From Gilliamella bombi (GTDB lineage Bacteria; Pseudomonadota; Gammaproteobacteria; Enterobacterales; Orbaceae), in contig NZ_FMWS01000012.1 of assembly GCF_900103255.1 (NCBI RefSeq), forward strand, positions 1 to 64,000: a stretch of 64,000 nucleotides of DNA, given 5' to 3'. Below are positions 40,376 through 50,376 of this stretch, in pieces (positions within the stretch are counted from its first letter, which is position 1; the number at the start of each line of letters is the position of its first letter). Under the pieces are notes generated by a model. It was given only the letters and a program-made list of their open reading frames with translations. It was not told the origin of the DNA and did no database searches. The translations under genes and the position numbers were made by a program.

Positions 40376-41077
40376 TCACAAATACTGCCTTGCTCCAAAG
40401 ATCGCTGTACCTATTCGAACCATAGTGCTACCAGCAACAATAGCAGCTTGCATGTCGCCACTCATGCCCATGGATAATGTATCCATAAATGGATAATCAG
40501 TTTGTAAAGAACGCAAAAATTCGTGCATTTTGTTAAAGACGTTTAGTTGTTTGTCAAAATCATTTTCAATTTCAGGGATCGCCATTAATCCACGTAAATT
40601 TAAATTGGGTAGTGTTATAATTTGTTTTGCTAAATCAGCAACTTGTTCAGGATAAACCCCCGACTTGCTGGCTTCTTTACTAATATTAACTTGAATAAGT
40701 ACATTTAAGTTTTCCATATTAGCTGGGCGCTGATCATTTAAACGTTGAGCAATTTTAAATCGATCAATGGTATGCATCCAATCAAAGTGTTCGGCGACTA
40801 ATTTGCTTTTGTTCGATTGTAATGGACCAATAAAATGCCAAGTTAATAAAGTATTGGGGAGAATTTGTTTAAAATACTGGATTTTTTCAACGCCTTCTTG
40901 AACATAGTTTTCACCAAAAGATAGTTGACCTGCATCTATCGCTTGTTTGATTAAGGTTACTGGCTTTGTTTTACTGACCGCAATAAGTTCGATTGTATTG
41001 GGATCTCGTTCGCATTTTTTTGCTATTTCTTGAATTGTGTTTTTTATAGTAAGTAAATTGTCACGTACTGTATTCAT
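40376..41077 (-). CDS. yggS: PLP homeostasis protein YggS
   Basis: The product has TIELIAVSKTKPV, with the PLP-binding Lys near residue 36, FGENYVQEGVEKI, WHFIGPLQSNKSK and LSMGMSGDMQAAI, all YggS/PLPBP signatures. It binds PLP and keeps free PLP and amino-acid pools in balance. I use ATG 41077 rather than the TTG at 41089. yggT follows on the same strand; pilT lies divergent, 37 bp away. Confidence 0.94.
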   Translation of the reverse strand: MNTVRDNLLTIKNTIQEIAKKCERDPNTIELIAVSKTKPVTLIKQAIDAGQLSFGENYVQEGVEKIQYFKQILPNTLLTWHFIGPLQSNKSKLVAEHFDWMHTIDRFKIAQRLNDQRPANMENLNVLIQVNISKEASKSGVYPEQVADLAKQIITLPNLNLRGLMAIPEIENDFDKQLNVFNKMHEFLRSLQTDYPFMDTLSMGMSGDMQAAIVAGSTMVRIGTAIFGARQYL

Positions 41078-41114
41078 GTTAATTCCCAATTAATAAACTA
41101 ATAGGTAAAATATA

Positions 41115-42056
41115 ATGTTAAAATCGATGTTGTCGCTTAGTGTAACGCAAAAAGCATCCGATTTGCATCTTTCAAGTGGTGAAGTTGCACGCATTCGCAT
41201 TAATGGACAATTACAGTGTGTATCAAACGAAAAGTTATCGCCGTTAGATTTAGAATCTGAACTATTAGCGTTACTTAATGAATCACAAAAATTACAATTA
41301 CAGCAAGATAAACAAATTGATTTAGCCTATCAATCTCCTGAAATAGGTCGCTTTAGAGTCAATATTTTTTATCAACAGCGTGGTATTTCGGCAGTGTTTC
41401 GAATGATTAAAAAACAGATTCCAGATCTAGATGAAATAGGTGCGCCCGAGGTTTTTAAAAAGCTAATAACGCACGAAAGTGGTATTATTTTAGTGACAGG
41501 TGCTACAGGAAGTGGTAAATCAACGACGCTTGCATCATTAATTGAATATATTAACTCAACTCAATCCAAACACATTATTACTTTAGAAGACCCCATTGAG
41601 TTTATTTATCATAATCAACATTCATTAATTCAACAAAGAGAGCTTACAAATTTTGACTACGCACTTGATAGCCTTTTAAGGCAAGATCCTGACATAATAT
41701 TACTTGGGGAATTACGTAATAAAAAATCTATCCAAACTGCATTAACAGTAGCTGAAACAGGGCATTTAGTTTTTGCTACGTTACATACATGTTCTGCTAT
41801 TCAAAGCATTAATCGTATTATTGATGTATTTGATGAAAATTCGCGTAACTTTATTCGCACACAATTATCAAATAATTTAAGAGCAATTATCAGTCAAAAG
41901 CTAATATTAACAAAAAATGGGCGTAAAGCGTTGTTTGAAGTGCTTATCAATACTCCTGCTGTCAGTAATTTAATTAATGAAGGCAAAATTAAACAAATTA
42001 TTTCCCTTATGCAGACGGGGCGACAACATGGTATGCAAATTATTACGGATCAATAA
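41115..42056 (+). CDS. pilT: PilT-like type IV pilus retraction ATPase
   Basis: The 313-aa ATPase begins MLKSMLSLSVTQKASDLHLS and has the Walker A GATGSGKSTT, the Asp box ITLEDPIEF and Walker B DIILLGELRN, with TGHLVFATLHT. It is somewhat shorter than typical PilT (~340), so it is close to the YggR form. It should depolymerise type IV or competence pili. Placement next to yggS-yggT is conserved in enterics. With comEC in the same window it hints at DNA uptake capacity. Confidence 0.9.
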   Translation: MLKSMLSLSVTQKASDLHLSSGEVARIRINGQLQCVSNEKLSPLDLESELLALLNESQKLQLQQDKQIDLAYQSPEIGRFRVNIFYQQRGISAVFRMIKKQIPDLDEIGAPEVFKKLITHESGIILVTGATGSGKSTTLASLIEYINSTQSKHIITLEDPIEFIYHNQHSLIQQRELTNFDYALDSLLRQDPDIILLGELRNKKSIQTALTVAETGHLVFATLHTCSAIQSINRIIDVFDENSRNFIRTQLSNNLRAIISQKLILTKNGRKALFEVLINTPAVSNLINEGKIKQIISLMQTGRQHGMQIITDQ

Positions 42057-42204
42057 TTACTGAAATTGAAATAATCTTTAATCATAAACTAATTTTATTT
42101 ATTTACCTGTGACTACAAACGAATGGCAAAGCGGAAAGAGTGATAAAAACTTTGAATTGCGATATGACATAATCAGCAAATATTTATCGATTTAAAAGAT
42201 AGAA

Positions 42205-42337
42205 AACAAAAATTTAAACGCTTTATTAATTTTTATAATACCGTTAAAGCACATAGAGCGATTTCAGGGAAAATGCCTTATGATTTTTAGAGGATTATTT
42301 TAACCATGAAGTGTAAACAACTCGGCGTTTTCCTGAA
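42205..42337 (+). mobile_element. IS481-type transposase 3' remnant (copy 2)
   Basis: The frame reads KFKRFINFYNTVKAHRAISG, then KMPYDF and a stop. One inserted T would restore LEDYFNHEV-stop. The end GTGTAAACAACTCGGCGTT and TTTCCT matches copy 1 at 15105. The 5' part of the transposase is missing. Confidence 0.65.
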
Positions 42338-42392
42338 ATTATCAAAGTTTAAAGCAATTAAAATTAACCCAAAAGCTTAATTGTAAAAAACG

Positions 42393-42420
42393 TTTACAAA
42401 TGTTTACAAATCTTTACAAA
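42393..42420 (+). promoter_or_regulatory. Three 10-bp-phased TTTACAAA repeats
   Basis: TTTACAAA sits at 42393-42400, 42403-42410 and 42413-42420, each separated by two bases. The same 8-mer occurs once upstream of the broken paralogue (5974-5981). The phasing fits a cooperative operator on one face of the helix. Confidence 0.5.
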
Positions 42421-42546
42421 AAAAATTTCATAAAAGTAGTCAAATTTTTTTTAATAGCTATACTTTAATAATTGAAAAACCTCAAAAGATTGAGTGTTAG
42501 TAATTGAAATTAGAGTAAAATAAAAAATATCTGACAGAGGGATATT

Positions 42547-44136
42547 ATGTCAAACTATTTTAAATCTCAGCAAATCGATATCTTAGCTTTACAGTGTTAT
42601 CGTGCTACCCGTATTTTTACGTTCATCTCATTTATATTCTCGACATTGCCTAAAAAATTATTGCCTGATTTAATGCGAAATTTAGTATCAAACGTTATAT
42701 TTTTAGCTTCATTACTATTGTACTCTTTTGGTTCACAAGCATTAACATCTTATTCTGCCTATGCTATTCAAGGATCTGCACCATATTTTACGGTCGATGG
42801 TGGGCAAACTAAGATAACTTCGTCTGATGGGTTATTAGGGATTCGGTTATCTAACGGTACAATAATTACACCTTCAACTAATGATTCAACCACTGCAAAT
42901 CCAATTGTGTTACCTAAGAGTGGGGAACGTTTTACTGATATTAGTATGTTTGTTCCACTATCAAAAAATTCTAGCGAGCTAAATATACCGTTAAACACAC
43001 TTGTTACAGAACCATATAACTATTGGGGTGATGATGATGGTGATGGTCAAGTTTCAGCAACTGGCGAAATATCAGTAAAAATTACTGATAAAAATAATCG
43101 AGCTGTTAATCGTAGTGAAGTATTAACGATATGTCATGCACCTTATAAAGTAGTATTAAGTAATACTGATAGCACATTAAAAACAAAATATGGCACACCT
43201 GACCATATTATGGTTAGTGCTGCCACCACATCGTATTACATTAACCCAAAAGACTCACCAGCTGTTTGCTATGCCAGGCCGGGGCTACGTTATGGTGGTT
43301 TAGATTATGCAGATGATGAACGCTATCACGGCCCAGCAAATATATGGGATCCAGATAGAGGCTTTCTTACCCAAACTGCTACCCCTGAATCATACGCTCG
43401 TAATTTTCCAACGACGGGCGGTGATAATGTGTATTTTTATTTAGATATTGGAGGAATAGACGAAAAAGAGCTAACTTGGTCTTCGATTACAAAAGAAGGA
43501 ATAACGGCGACAATAGAAGTAGTGCCACCAGATGATCGCGCTAGTAACCAGTTTGACCGTAAAGGGGGAACACGAGTTACTTTAACTGGCCCAACAGTGG
43601 AATATTTAGGTATGATTAGTTTTCCTGATCGAATATACAAACCAAACTTACCACAAACATTCGAATTAGTGGGCGAAGATAACCATGGTAATAAAGTAAA
43701 ATACGGGTTTGTATTGAAAAAATGGTTTGTAGGTAGAACCGAATCAGGGTATGTTGAAGAGATGCCGCCTATCGATACGTGGTGTAGTCGTTTAGGAGAT
43801 TATCGTGCGGTAAAAATAGAGGATCTGACCAATGCAAAATGTGGTATTATAGATAATAACGCTTATTTTCATTTTCCGTGTATAGATGGGGTAGATGGTG
43901 CGATGCCTTTCTCAAATGGAAATTATTACCAACGTCAAATAGGTGCTGGTTTTTTAACAGAGTGGGGAAGTTATGGTAATTACCCGATGTCTAAGTTTAG
44001 CAATAACTCTCACTTTGTGGGTTTCAGTAAAAATAATGATTATACTTTTGAAATTATAGCGGAGAACGGCGTAGTGTCTGTTAAGGAAAGAGGATATGTT
44101 GACGACAAATATCCAGGGATATGTGTTACCCCTTAA
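42547..44136 (+). CDS. InvE/DUF823-like adhesion-domain protein (intact paralogue)
   Basis: The 529-aa protein has an unusually long N-terminal region: a charged stretch (~residues 1-55), then a hydrophobic core SNVIFLASLLLYSFG ending in SQA, a plausible signal-peptidase site. The mature part has GSAPYFTVDGG, the Asp-rich WGDDDGDGQ, LTICHAPYKVVL, RNFPTTGGDNVYFYLDIGG and PNLPQTFELVGED, then a C-type-lectin-like tail (GAGFLTEWGSYG to GICVTP). No outer-membrane barrel domain is visible, so its anchoring is unclear. The family call InvE_AD/DUF823 is from memory. SD GAGGGA lies before the ATG. It lies between IS remnants and ends at a terminator. Confidence 0.72.
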   Translation: MSNYFKSQQIDILALQCYRATRIFTFISFIFSTLPKKLLPDLMRNLVSNVIFLASLLLYSFGSQALTSYSAYAIQGSAPYFTVDGGQTKITSSDGLLGIRLSNGTIITPSTNDSTTANPIVLPKSGERFTDISMFVPLSKNSSELNIPLNTLVTEPYNYWGDDDGDGQVSATGEISVKITDKNNRAVNRSEVLTICHAPYKVVLSNTDSTLKTKYGTPDHIMVSAATTSYYINPKDSPAVCYARPGLRYGGLDYADDERYHGPANIWDPDRGFLTQTATPESYARNFPTTGGDNVYFYLDIGGIDEKELTWSSITKEGITATIEVVPPDDRASNQFDRKGGTRVTLTGPTVEYLGMISFPDRIYKPNLPQTFELVGEDNHGNKVKYGFVLKKWFVGRTESGYVEEMPPIDTWCSRLGDYRAVKIEDLTNAKCGIIDNNAYFHFPCIDGVDGAMPFSNGNYYQRQIGAGFLTEWGSYGNYPMSKFSNNSHFVGFSKNNDYTFEIIAENGVVSVKERGYVDDKYPGICVTP

Positions 44137-44195
44137 CCTTTTAATCTGTAAGTTGGCATATAGTATTAAATAAGAATAATCATAATAAAAAAACA

Positions 44196-44222
44196 AAGCC
44201 CTAACCGCAAGGTTGGGCTTGA
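44196..44222 (+). terminator. Terminator after the intact adhesin gene
   Basis: AAGCCC-T-AACC pairs with GGTT-GGGCTT around GCAA. It parallels the terminator after the broken paralogue. Confidence 0.75.
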
Positions 44223-44442
44223 TTTATATTTATACTTTTTAAATAATCATGTAACGATTTCCTAAAATAGTGTAACAAAAACTATAAAACTTTTATGATA
44301 AAAATAAAAGATAAATAGAAAAGTAGCTAAACATCAATTGCATCATATATTTAAATAAGGTAGATATTTAGGTTGGCTAAATGGTTGTGCCATTCCAAAA
44401 ATTGACATAGTTTTGTTATGCTATAATGATATCGATTTGCTT

Positions 44443-44741
44443 TTAGGGTAGCAAGTTTCGTTCTATTATCAGTGTTGCTTGCTTTAGAATATCGTTTTCC
44501 ATATGGAATTGTTTAAGCTCTTTACGCAACGCGATTAACTCTTGTTCTTGTGGACTGCGATTATCTTTTGTTTTAAATGAGCCGCTTTGGCTTGCTTGCG
44601 TTATCCAACGGTCCAATGCGGATGGTGTCAAATCATATTCTGCAACGATTTCACTACGTGATTTACCATGTTGATAAAGACTGACCCTTGGTGTTTTAAA
44701 TCATCTGTGAATGTTCGTCTTTTGCGTTTAATCTTATTCAT
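44443..44741 (-). mobile_element. IS3-family orfA remnant
   Basis: The minus strand starts near 44741 with MNKIKRKRRTFTDDLK, shifts frame, then reads EIVAEYDLTPSALDRWITQA and FKTKDNRSPQEQELIALRKE with MENDILKQATLII. This is the helix-turn-helix plus leucine-zipper OrfA of IS3-family elements. No OrfB is present, so the copy is dead. Confidence 0.7.
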
Positions 44742-45086
44742 ATTTGTCCCCGTTTTAGTTGTGATAAGTTTACCTTACTCCTTAAAAAAGTTGTATGAAT
44801 TAGTGTAGCCGATCCAAGTAGGCTAATTAGGGATTGATGAATTTGGTTTTATTAGGTAGATAGAAATTGGTACAAATTTAAATATTTTACAAGGCGAAGA
44901 TAGTTTAAAAAGGCGAATATTATGGCTAAGACGAGTAACTTTAAGTCGGCTACATTTTTCAGCCAATCCACTATAACTATTCTTACTAAACACCCTTTGC
45001 TAAAAGGTCAAAGGTAGTACATAATATGTGGTTAAAATTTAGATAAAAATAATTAGTAATAAGAATTATTGTTTATGGGGTGGAAA

Positions 45087-48000
45087 ATGGGGTTAGTAAA
45101 GCATTTAGTTGTATTTAGCCTGCTGTTAGCATTAGCTGGTTGTGATAATAAAGACGCTGAACAAAACACACGCGCTGAACAGGCAGAAACGCAATCAGAA
45201 ACAAAAGTTATTGATAATAATACAACCGCTGATATTAGCAATCCTAGTGATGACAACGATATCGTACAAGATGAATCGTCAAAACTAGCCTTTAACCCCA
45301 CACCAGAATTAGTTGAAAAATATCACGGTAAAGAATTAACTGTTATTGATAGTTCAGAGGTCATTATTGATGGTTCAAGTACTTTAGTTATTACCTTTTC
45401 GGTTCCTTTAAATCCTAAACTCAATTTTTCTAATTTGCTTCGTTTAGTTGATCGCCAAACGGGTAATGTTGACGGAGCTTGGGAGTTGTCGGATAACGGA
45501 TTAGAATTAAGACATCGCTATCTTGAACCAAATCGTCAATTAGATCTCACCATTGATAAGATGTTAGCTGCAATTAATGGCAACAGCTTAAAAGAAGTCT
45601 ACCAAGCAGAAATTAAAACTCAAGATCGCCTGCCGATGGTGGGATTTGCTAGTAATGGTTTTTTGTTGCCAAGCAAATCAATGACAGGTTTACCTGTTAC
45701 TACGCTTAATGTTAATAAAATTGATGTTAATTTCTTTAAAATTAAACCTGAACAGTTATCTGATTTTATCGCTGATTATGGTTTTATTAACCAAGTGTCA
45801 GCTTGGAATTCAAAGAATATTAATAAATTTGCTGATTTAGTTTATACGTCTCGGTTTGATCTTAATCCTAAGCGTAATTCGCAAGAAACCGTATTACTTA
45901 ACTTATCATCCATTCCGCAACTTCAGCAAGAAGGGATTTATTTAGCTGTTATGAATCAAGCAGGAAGTTACGATTATACAAATCCTGCATCGCTATTTTC
46001 GATCAGTAATATAGGTGTTGCGGTTCATGCTTACAACAATGGTAAATTATCTGTTATTACCCATGGACTTGACAATGGAAAACCATTTGCTGATGTAAAT
46101 ATATCGATTTTATGTAACAAAAGTATTCGAGATAGTAATAAAAACTGTACCACTATTTCGGCTAAAACTGATGCTACAGGTTATGCTGAAGTCACTTTGC
46201 CAAAAGATATGGATTATGCACTACTTACGGCAAGTGATGGTAATCAAATTTCTTTGGTGAATTTGGATCGTAGCGCATTAAATTTAAGTGAATATAATTT
46301 AACGGGGTCTACTTTTTATCAAAAGCAACTATTTGCTTTTGGGCCTCGTGATTTGTATCGCCCACAAGAGACGGTCTATTTTAATGCACTTTTGCGTAAT
46401 GCTGATGGTAAGCCATTGCCTTTGCAACCAATTGTGGTTGATGTTATGTCACCCGATAATCAAGTTGTTGAGAATTTTACTGTCGATGCTAAAGCAAAAT
46501 CTAACGGTTTATATCAATGGCAATATGTTATTCCAGCTAATGCAGCAACGGGTAAATGGGCATTTCGTTTTAATTTAGGCGACGATAATTACCGTTATGT
46601 GTGGTTCCGTGTGGAAGAATTTTTACCAGAGCGTATGGCAATGGAAATTACGACCGCATCCAATAAGCCTATTACGCTTGATAAACGTGTCAATTTTGAT
46701 GTTAAAGGTTGGTATCTTTATGGTGCTCCAGCAGCAGGAAATAATTTAGAAGGTAATATTTATCTTAAAAAAATTGATTCAATACCTGAACTTGCTGATT
46801 ATAAAATTGGTAATGTGACTGACAATAGTATAGGTAGACAACTTTATAATATTGAGACGACTTTAGATAAAAATGGCAATGCACAAGTAGGAATTGATAC
46901 TAGCGATTGGGGTAAATTGGGTTTTCCTATCAAATTTATTTTGCAAGCCAGTTTACTTGATTCAGGAGGACGCCCTGTTACTCGTTATGCCAGCCAAATT
47001 ATTTGGCCAAATCAGCAAATGCCTGCTGTGCGTGCACTATTTTCTCAATCACCTTATTATGATTGGTCATTAGATAAATATGAAACTAGTCCGACAGTTG
47101 ATAAAGGTGCTAATGCTGAATTTGAAGTGGCTTATGTTAACACTGATGGGCAAAAGCTGGCTGCTAGTCATTTAAAGGCAAGAATTATTCGTGAACGTCA
47201 TAATTATTATTGGACTTGGTCTGAACATACTGGGTGGTATCAAGCATACAATTCAAGTGAGTTCGTTGTGCAAGAGCAACCGCTGTCTATCGCTGCTAAT
47301 GGTACAGTTAAAGTGAGTTACCAAACGGATGATTATGGCTTTTATCGTATTGAAATTGTTGATACTAAAAATAATATTATCAGTAGTTTACGTTTTAGAA
47401 GTGGTTATAATTGGGAAGATAATACCAATGGCACCAATGCTGTTCGTCCAGATCAGGTTAAATTAAGCCTGGATAAAACTGCCTATTCGGTTGGTGATAC
47501 TGCTAAAATACATGTACAAGCTCCAGTAGCAGGCTCGGGTTATATTTCACTTGAAACCAATGATGGTATATTATGGAAAAAAGATATCACTGTTGGTGAA
47601 AACGGTCTTGATGTTGAAATTCCAATCCAAGATTGGGGACGCCATGATATTTATATTAGTGCGATGATTATTCGCCCATCAACTGACGCTGCAGTTCAGA
47701 CAATTAAACGAGCAATTGGGTTACTTTATTTACCAATTGACACTTCAAATCGTCAATTAAACTTGAGCATTGAAGCACCTACGAAGACAGAGCCTGAAAA
47801 AACTATTCCAATAAAGGTCAAAATAGATAAAAGTGCAATCCAAAAGGATCATAAGGTTTCAGTATTGGTTTCGGCTGTTGATTCAGGTGTTTTGAACATT
47901 ACTAATTTTGCAACACCTGATCCTTATAGCGCATTTTTGGGTCGTAAACGTTATGAAGTTGATCTTTATGATGTGTATGGCAAATTAATTGAAGGTAAAG

Positions 48001-50243
48001 GACGCAATTTGAATGTGAGCTTTGGTGGTGATGCTATGCTTGGTGAATCTGGCCCAGGCGGTAAAAAAACATTAAACGAAGTTAAAATTGTGGCTCAACA
48101 ATTGCAAACTATTGATCTTAATGATGACGGTGAAGGTGTTGTTGACCTTGCTTTGCCTAATTTTAATGGCGAATTACGCATAATGGCTCAAGCATGGGAT
48201 GATAGCCGTTATGGTAAAGCGGAACAAGCCATGATAGTTGCATCGCCAGTTGTTGCTGAGCTATCTACACCTCGCTTTTTATCGGGTGGTGATCAGGCTA
48301 CCTTGGCACTAGATCTAAATAATCTAACCGAAAAAACACAAACAATGCAGGTCAATGTTTTGACGGATGGTTTGATTCATCAAAATGCAGTTGAGTCTAC
48401 GAAAGTTACACTTGATAGCAAGCAAAGACAGATTATTCAAGTGCCAGTTGTTGCTGATTATGGTTATGGACAAGGTACGGTGACAATTAATGTCACAGGA
48501 ATTTTATTGGAGGATGGCTCAAATTATCAGATCAAGCGATCGTGGGCAGTCGGTGTTAGACCGGCTTATGCCGCTACCAATAAATATTATGCAGCAGCAA
48601 TCAATGGTGGTGAAAGTTGGGTTTTACCTGAAGATAGTATAGCTGAGATGATTGAAAACACGGTTGATGGTAAATTAATTGTATCTAATCAACCGCCGTT
48701 AAATATTGCTCAATATATTAAATCGCTATTTGCTTATCCATATGGTTGTTTAGAACAGACCATTAGTGGTTTAATGCCATCATTGTATGCAAACCAAGAC
48801 CAGCTTGCAGCTTTGGGAATTAAAACCGAATCGGATAAAGAGCGACGTGAGAAAGTACAATTAGGTATTTCACGAATTTTATCAATGCAACGTAATAATG
48901 GTAGTTTTGGTTTATGGAGCAAAGACAGTGCCGAGGAATATTGGTTAACGGTGTATGCGACTGATTTTTTAATCCAAGCAAGTGAGCGTGGTTATAATGT
49001 CAACAATAAAGCGCTTGATGCAGCAATTACCCGTATCAGCCAATATACTTATGATGCCAATGCATTTAATGGGTTACAAAGCTACTATGATAATTCACAA
49101 GCAAGCAATTATACGCAATTTGCAACTAAAGCTTATGCTTTAGCTGTGTTGGCAAGGCAAAATAAAATCACTGTGCCTATGCGTAATGAAATTAATCGAA
49201 TGTATCAACAGATCACTGAGAGTGATTTTAAAGTATTGTCACCATTACCAGTTGCTCAGTTAGCGCTTTCCGCCAAGCTGGCTGGTTTTGATAATATCTA
49301 TAATAATTTGATGCCTCGAGTATTTACAACAAGTTATGATAATCGTTATTCTTGGTTAGGCGAATATGGTAGTGCTATTCGTGATAATGCATTAGTTTTA
49401 TCTTTATTGGTAGAAAATAATTTAAGTGTTGATAAGCAAGCTGATTATTTAATTCAGTTATCTGATTTGCTTAATGATACTCGTTATTTTTCAACTCAGG
49501 AACTTAACGCATTATTTGTGGCTGGCTGGTCATTAGAACAACATAAATCTTCACATAAATTTAATGTGGTGATCAACGAGCAGTCAAATGAGGTTGATTC
49601 GACTTTATCACGCTCTTTTGATTTTGCTAATTTAGCCAATAGATTAACGATTTCTAATCCAGAAAATGCACAACCACTTTATATTAAATTCACCGTTTCA
49701 GGTTATGACAAGAAAGCGCCTGCACCAACGAGTGATGAAAATGTTTTAACTATCAATCGTTCCTATTACGATTTGAAAGGTAACAAAATTCAACCTGATC
49801 ACTTGAAAGTGGGTGATTTAGTGGTGGTATTATTGGATGTTAGAGCACATAAAGAAGTCGTTCACGATGCGTTAATTGTTGATTTTTTACCTGCTGGACT
49901 TGAGTTAGAAAATCAAAATCTCACAAATAGTAGTGTGAGTCTACAGGCAATACCGGAAATTGCCAATTTGTTGAAAGATGAAGATAGCAATGATATTAAA
50001 TATCAAGAATTCCGTGATGATAGATATGTTGCGGCTGTTGATATTAATCACTATGTGAGCGATGGTACTTATCGATCGCAGGTTGCTTATTTGGCTAGAG
50101 CAGTGACGGCAGGTAATTATATGATTCCATACCCTTATGTTGAATCTATGTATCGGCCCGATCGGTTTGCAATTGGTCAATCAATTGACTTAATGTCTAT
50201 TGTTGAGCGCAATGTAGAGCCCAATGAACCTAAACAACAATAG
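45087..50243 (+). CDS. yfhM: Alpha-2-macroglobulin-like lipoprotein (YfhM type)
   Basis: The ~1718-aa protein has a lipobox (LLLALAGC, Cys19), an Asn/Asp/Thr-rich linker (about residues 20-60), then macroglobulin repeats. The thioester motif GCLEQ lies near residue 1220 in PYGCLEQTISG, within an alpha-helical toroid (GSFGLWSKDSAEEYW). It probably traps proteases or protects the cell envelope. It is followed by pbpC, as in E. coli, where the two are thought to act together when the wall is damaged. ATG 45087 gives the best lipoprotein signal; ATG 45075 is possible. Confidence 0.93.
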   Translation: MGLVKHLVVFSLLLALAGCDNKDAEQNTRAEQAETQSETKVIDNNTTADISNPSDDNDIVQDESSKLAFNPTPELVEKYHGKELTVIDSSEVIIDGSSTLVITFSVPLNPKLNFSNLLRLVDRQTGNVDGAWELSDNGLELRHRYLEPNRQLDLTIDKMLAAINGNSLKEVYQAEIKTQDRLPMVGFASNGFLLPSKSMTGLPVTTLNVNKIDVNFFKIKPEQLSDFIADYGFINQVSAWNSKNINKFADLVYTSRFDLNPKRNSQETVLLNLSSIPQLQQEGIYLAVMNQAGSYDYTNPASLFSISNIGVAVHAYNNGKLSVITHGLDNGKPFADVNISILCNKSIRDSNKNCTTISAKTDATGYAEVTLPKDMDYALLTASDGNQISLVNLDRSALNLSEYNLTGSTFYQKQLFAFGPRDLYRPQETVYFNALLRNADGKPLPLQPIVVDVMSPDNQVVENFTVDAKAKSNGLYQWQYVIPANAATGKWAFRFNLGDDNYRYVWFRVEEFLPERMAMEITTASNKPITLDKRVNFDVKGWYLYGAPAAGNNLEGNIYLKKIDSIPELADYKIGNVTDNSIGRQLYNIETTLDKNGNAQVGIDTSDWGKLGFPIKFILQASLLDSGGRPVTRYASQIIWPNQQMPAVRALFSQSPYYDWSLDKYETSPTVDKGANAEFEVAYVNTDGQKLAASHLKARIIRERHNYYWTWSEHTGWYQAYNSSEFVVQEQPLSIAANGTVKVSYQTDDYGFYRIEIVDTKNNIISSLRFRSGYNWEDNTNGTNAVRPDQVKLSLDKTAYSVGDTAKIHVQAPVAGSGYISLETNDGILWKKDITVGENGLDVEIPIQDWGRHDIYISAMIIRPSTDAAVQTIKRAIGLLYLPIDTSNRQLNLSIEAPTKTEPEKTIPIKVKIDKSAIQKDHKVSVLVSAVDSGVLNITNFATPDPYSAFLGRKRYEVDLYDVYGKLIEGKGRNLNVSFGGDAMLGESGPGGKKTLNEVKIVAQQLQTIDLNDDGEGVVDLALPNFNGELRIMAQAWDDSRYGKAEQAMIVASPVVAELSTPRFLSGGDQATLALDLNNLTEKTQTMQVNVLTDGLIHQNAVESTKVTLDSKQRQIIQVPVVADYGYGQGTVTINVTGILLEDGSNYQIKRSWAVGVRPAYAATNKYYAAAINGGESWVLPEDSIAEMIENTVDGKLIVSNQPPLNIAQYIKSLFAYPYGCLEQTISGLMPSLYANQDQLAALGIKTESDKERREKVQLGISRILSMQRNNGSFGLWSKDSAEEYWLTVYATDFLIQASERGYNVNNKALDAAITRISQYTYDANAFNGLQSYYDNSQASNYTQFATKAYALAVLARQNKITVPMRNEINRMYQQITESDFKVLSPLPVAQLALSAKLAGFDNIYNNLMPRVFTTSYDNRYSWLGEYGSAIRDNALVLSLLVENNLSVDKQADYLIQLSDLLNDTRYFSTQELNALFVAGWSLEQHKSSHKFNVVINEQSNEVDSTLSRSFDFANLANRLTISNPENAQPLYIKFTVSGYDKKAPAPTSDENVLTINRSYYDLKGNKIQPDHLKVGDLVVVLLDVRAHKEVVHDALIVDFLPAGLELENQNLTNSSVSLQAIPEIANLLKDEDSNDIKYQEFRDDRYVAAVDINHYVSDGTYRSQVAYLARAVTAGNYMIPYPYVESMYRPDRFAIGQSIDLMSIVERNVEPNEPKQQ

Positions 50244-50327
50244 CTAGTATGTATCAATTAAATTTGATTTTTAAAATGTAAACAAATTGATTATCCGCTA
50301 ACAATTGTTAGCGGCATCTATTTATAC

Positions 50328-50372
50328 TGAAACATATTATACTGAAACATAGTGTTACCTGAAACTTTTTGA
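50328..50372 (+). repeat. Dispersed ~40-bp intergenic repeat, copy B
   Basis: TATACTGAAACATA occurs twice in tandem (with small variation), then GTTACCTGAAACTTTTT and GACAAAA. It ends directly at the pbpC start codon. See copies A (19958) and C (61764). Confidence 0.55.
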
Positions 50373-50376
50373 CAAA

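Larger units (their letters stand above)
42057..42546. other. Accessory spacer: IS481 scrap and adhesin promoter repeats
   Basis: An IS481 tail (42205-42337) is followed by 42391-42420, in which TTTACAAA occurs three times at exactly 10-bp spacing, then TATACTTTAATAAT near 42460. The promoter lies just before the adhesin ATG. No other gene is supported. Confidence 0.55.
44137..45086. other. Accessory spacer with terminator and IS3 remnant
   Basis: A terminator hairpin (44196-44220) follows the adhesin and an IS3 orfA fragment lies at 44443-44741. The stretches 44230-44430 and 44760-45060 show no supported gene. Confidence 0.5.

Noticed and set aside
45053..45301. Minus-strand frame opposite the start of yfhM
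   Set aside because: It is the complement of the lipoprotein linker; composition is a shadow of the real gene.
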